Below are positions 42,905 to 44,180 of a DNA stretch of 44,180 nucleotides, piece by piece (the first letter of the stretch is position 1; the number at the start of each line of letters is the position of its first letter). The position numbers and the translations under genes are program-made. The notes below the pieces were generated by a model that had not been told where the DNA came from, ran no database searches, and saw only the letters and a list, made by a program, of their open reading frames with translations. This DNA comes from Chthoniobacterales bacterium (lineage in GTDB: Bacteria; Verrucomicrobiota; Verrucomicrobiia; Chthoniobacterales; UBA10450): the NCBI GenBank assembly GCA_003244145.1, contig QHBM01000123.1, positions 614 to 44,793 of the forward strand. The letters are read 5' to 3'.

Positions 42905-44180
42905 CGAAGATTTCGCAGATAAATCGCGTGGATGTTCGCGCGCGCTTCACGATAACGCTGCGCGAATGCATCCAGACTGTCCGCCCCGACGCGCGCGGCC
43001 AGCTTCCGTTGGGCGGCTTCATCTGCCGGCAAGGTCGAGACACTCTTGTTCTCCCAGCGCCGCAGCACTGACTCGATCGCGCGCAGGTGCGTGTAATTTT
43101 CCTTCAGTGACGCGGCGTCCTCCGCTCCGATTATTTTTTTCGCCGTGAGCTGGCGCAATGCGCTGGCCATCTGCGGCTCCCAGACGTCCGCCCGCATCTG
43201 GAGCGCCTGCACCAGAAACTCGGCCTCGATCACGCCGCCGGTCCCGGTTTTGAAGTCCAATTCATCCGACGCTCTGCCGCGCTCCCGACGAATCCGTTGT
43301 AGCATCGCATCGATCTGCGCATACAAGTCATCACGTTGACCGACGTGACGCCAGATCAGCTTGGCGAATTCCATGAATTCCTGTTGGAGCGGACCCGCTA
43401 AAGGGCGAGCGCGTGTCAGTGCTTGAACTTCCCAGAGCTGGGCCCGCGTTTGGAAGTAGGCCGCATACGCTGTGAGCGAACAGGCCAGGTTTCCTTTCTC
43501 GCCGTCGGGCCGCAAGCGCGCATCCAAAGTCCAAACGCTTCCCTCCGCCGTCGGTTGCGCCATCGCCACCATAAGATGCTGCGCCGCGCGCACATCTTCG
43601 CCGACGAAAACGACATCGAGATCGGCGCCGTATCCGATTTCGCTGCCGCCAAATTTTCCCATCGCAATAATGGTCAGGTCGCTTTCGCTCCCGCCTAACC
43701 GGTTCACGAAAACCAGGCACGCCTCCGCCAGCGCCGAATGCTCCGTGAACACAGAAGCGAGATCGGCCAGCCCAAGAACATCGCGCAGAAAAATCCGCAG
43801 GAGCTGCGTCTGGCGATAGACCCGAAGCAAATCGAGGGACGTGGCGCTGATCTCAAGGCGATCCAGCCGCTGTAAATGTTGGGCGACGGAAACCTCGCGA
43901 TCGAGCATCCCGCCCCGGGTGATTTCTTCCAGGAGCTGCGGCCGCCGAATCAGGAGATCCCCGGCGTAACGACTCGCATCGAACGTTTTCACCAGCAGTT
44001 CGAGTAGCTTCGGATTCACCACGAGGAGCTCGAAGAGCATGCTGCGCAACCCATACGCTTCTACGAACCGGATAAACTGATTGAGCGTGGCGTCGGGATC
44101 GCTCGCCCGCGCCAGCCATCGAAACAACAGGGGCCGCAAATTGCGCAGGACCTGGCGGGTGCGCGGCGCTACGTGGAAAC
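42901..44180 (-). CDS. glnE: Glutamine synthetase adenylyltransferase, 5' end cut by window
   Basis: The frame runs open to the right window edge, so only the C-terminal 426 residues are visible. The nucleotidyltransferase core reads 'AMGKFGGSEIGYGADLDVVF', matching the GlnE G-K-L-G-G-x-E-L-x-Y-x-S-D-x-D signature. Then come 'LDARLRPDGEKGNLACSL', 'WEVQALTRARPLAG' and 'DFKTGTGGVIEAEFLVQALQ' of the helical GlnE domain. GlnE adenylylates and deadenylylates glutamine synthetase in response to PII and glutamine. This looks like the second of the two transferase domains; the first would lie beyond 44180. It overlaps the stop of the DUF4112 gene in a convergent arrangement. Confidence 0.92.
   Translation of the reverse strand, partial: FHVAPRTRQVLRNLRPLLFRWLARASDPDATLNQFIRFVEAYGLRSMLFELLVVNPKLLELLVKTFDASRYAGDLLIRRPQLLEEITRGGMLDREVSVAQHLQRLDRLEISATSLDLLRVYRQTQLLRIFLRDVLGLADLASVFTEHSALAEACLVFVNRLGGSESDLTIIAMGKFGGSEIGYGADLDVVFVGEDVRAAQHLMVAMAQPTAEGSVWTLDARLRPDGEKGNLACSLTAYAAYFQTRAQLWEVQALTRARPLAGPLQQEFMEFAKLIWRHVGQRDDLYAQIDAMLQRIRRERGRASDELDFKTGTGGVIEAEFLVQALQMRADVWEPQMASALRQLTAKKIIGAEDAASLKENYTHLRAIESVLRRWENKSVSTLPADEAAQRKLAARVGADSLDAFAQRYREARANIHAIYLRNLR

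Overview
The window looks like chromosomal DNA of a free-living member of the Verrucomicrobia (Spartobacteria/Chthoniobacterales-like). This is an inference from gene content: high GC; an ECF sigma factor next to a Ser/Thr kinase with WD40 repeats; very long secreted beta-helix/Ig proteins; the long (about 600-residue) form of IspG; and a paired C-terminal module ending in 'EIYxVP' on two giant exported proteins. No rRNA, tRNA, CRISPR array, integrase or transposase was recognised.

Layout. 1-2476: two divergent alpha/beta-hydrolase esterases, the second followed by an ATP-grasp ligase. 2565-13042: an ECF sigma factor, a 1188-residue membrane Ser/Thr kinase with WD40 repeats, and a 2011-residue secreted repeat protein. 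13249-14394: a YbdK-type carboxylate-amine ligase, which may belong with the ATP-grasp/esterase genes on the far side of the sigma-kinase block. 14403-16543 (minus): a tight operon of monohaem cytochrome c, coiled-coil porin and cytochrome c lipoprotein. 16803-19329: a DoxX membrane protein, a short and a full-length (PocR-sensor) AraC regulator, and an apparent remnant of a third AraC-type gene. 19430-21640: an M29-like aminopeptidase followed after 3 nt by an ATP-grasp-like protein. 21681-24849: the threonine-degradation genes kbl and tdh (both minus), separated by a plus-strand lipoprotein gene. 24934-31115: a plus-strand envelope/isoprenoid cluster, cdsA-dxr-rseP-ybjQ-like-small ORF-ispG. 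31204-37992: small secreted proteins, an outer-membrane protein, a 1286-residue Asp-box (BNR) secreted protein and a small exported protein. 38122-44180: housekeeping genes typA, yebC, rho, a DUF4112 membrane protein and the 3' part of glnE.

How the genes fit together. cdsA, dxr and rseP form a widespread envelope-biogenesis order, and ispG adds a second MEP-pathway step. kbl and tdh together convert threonine to glycine and acetyl-CoA. The sigma-kinase-giant-protein trio suggests kinase-linked transcriptional control of a surface protein.

Most unusual signals. (1) A 75-bp palindromic repeat lies in frame inside ispG, and a heptanucleotide tandem repeat lies in frame inside dxr, so both MEP genes here carry repeat insertions in coding sequence. 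(2) The same two-copy C-terminal module ends two otherwise unrelated giant secreted proteins. (3) A roughly 70-residue module is nested at the same place in both beta-helix blocks of the 2011-residue protein. (4) The sigma-kinase-adhesin block lies between amide-ligase genes. (5) kbl is bracketed by 16-bp direct repeats.
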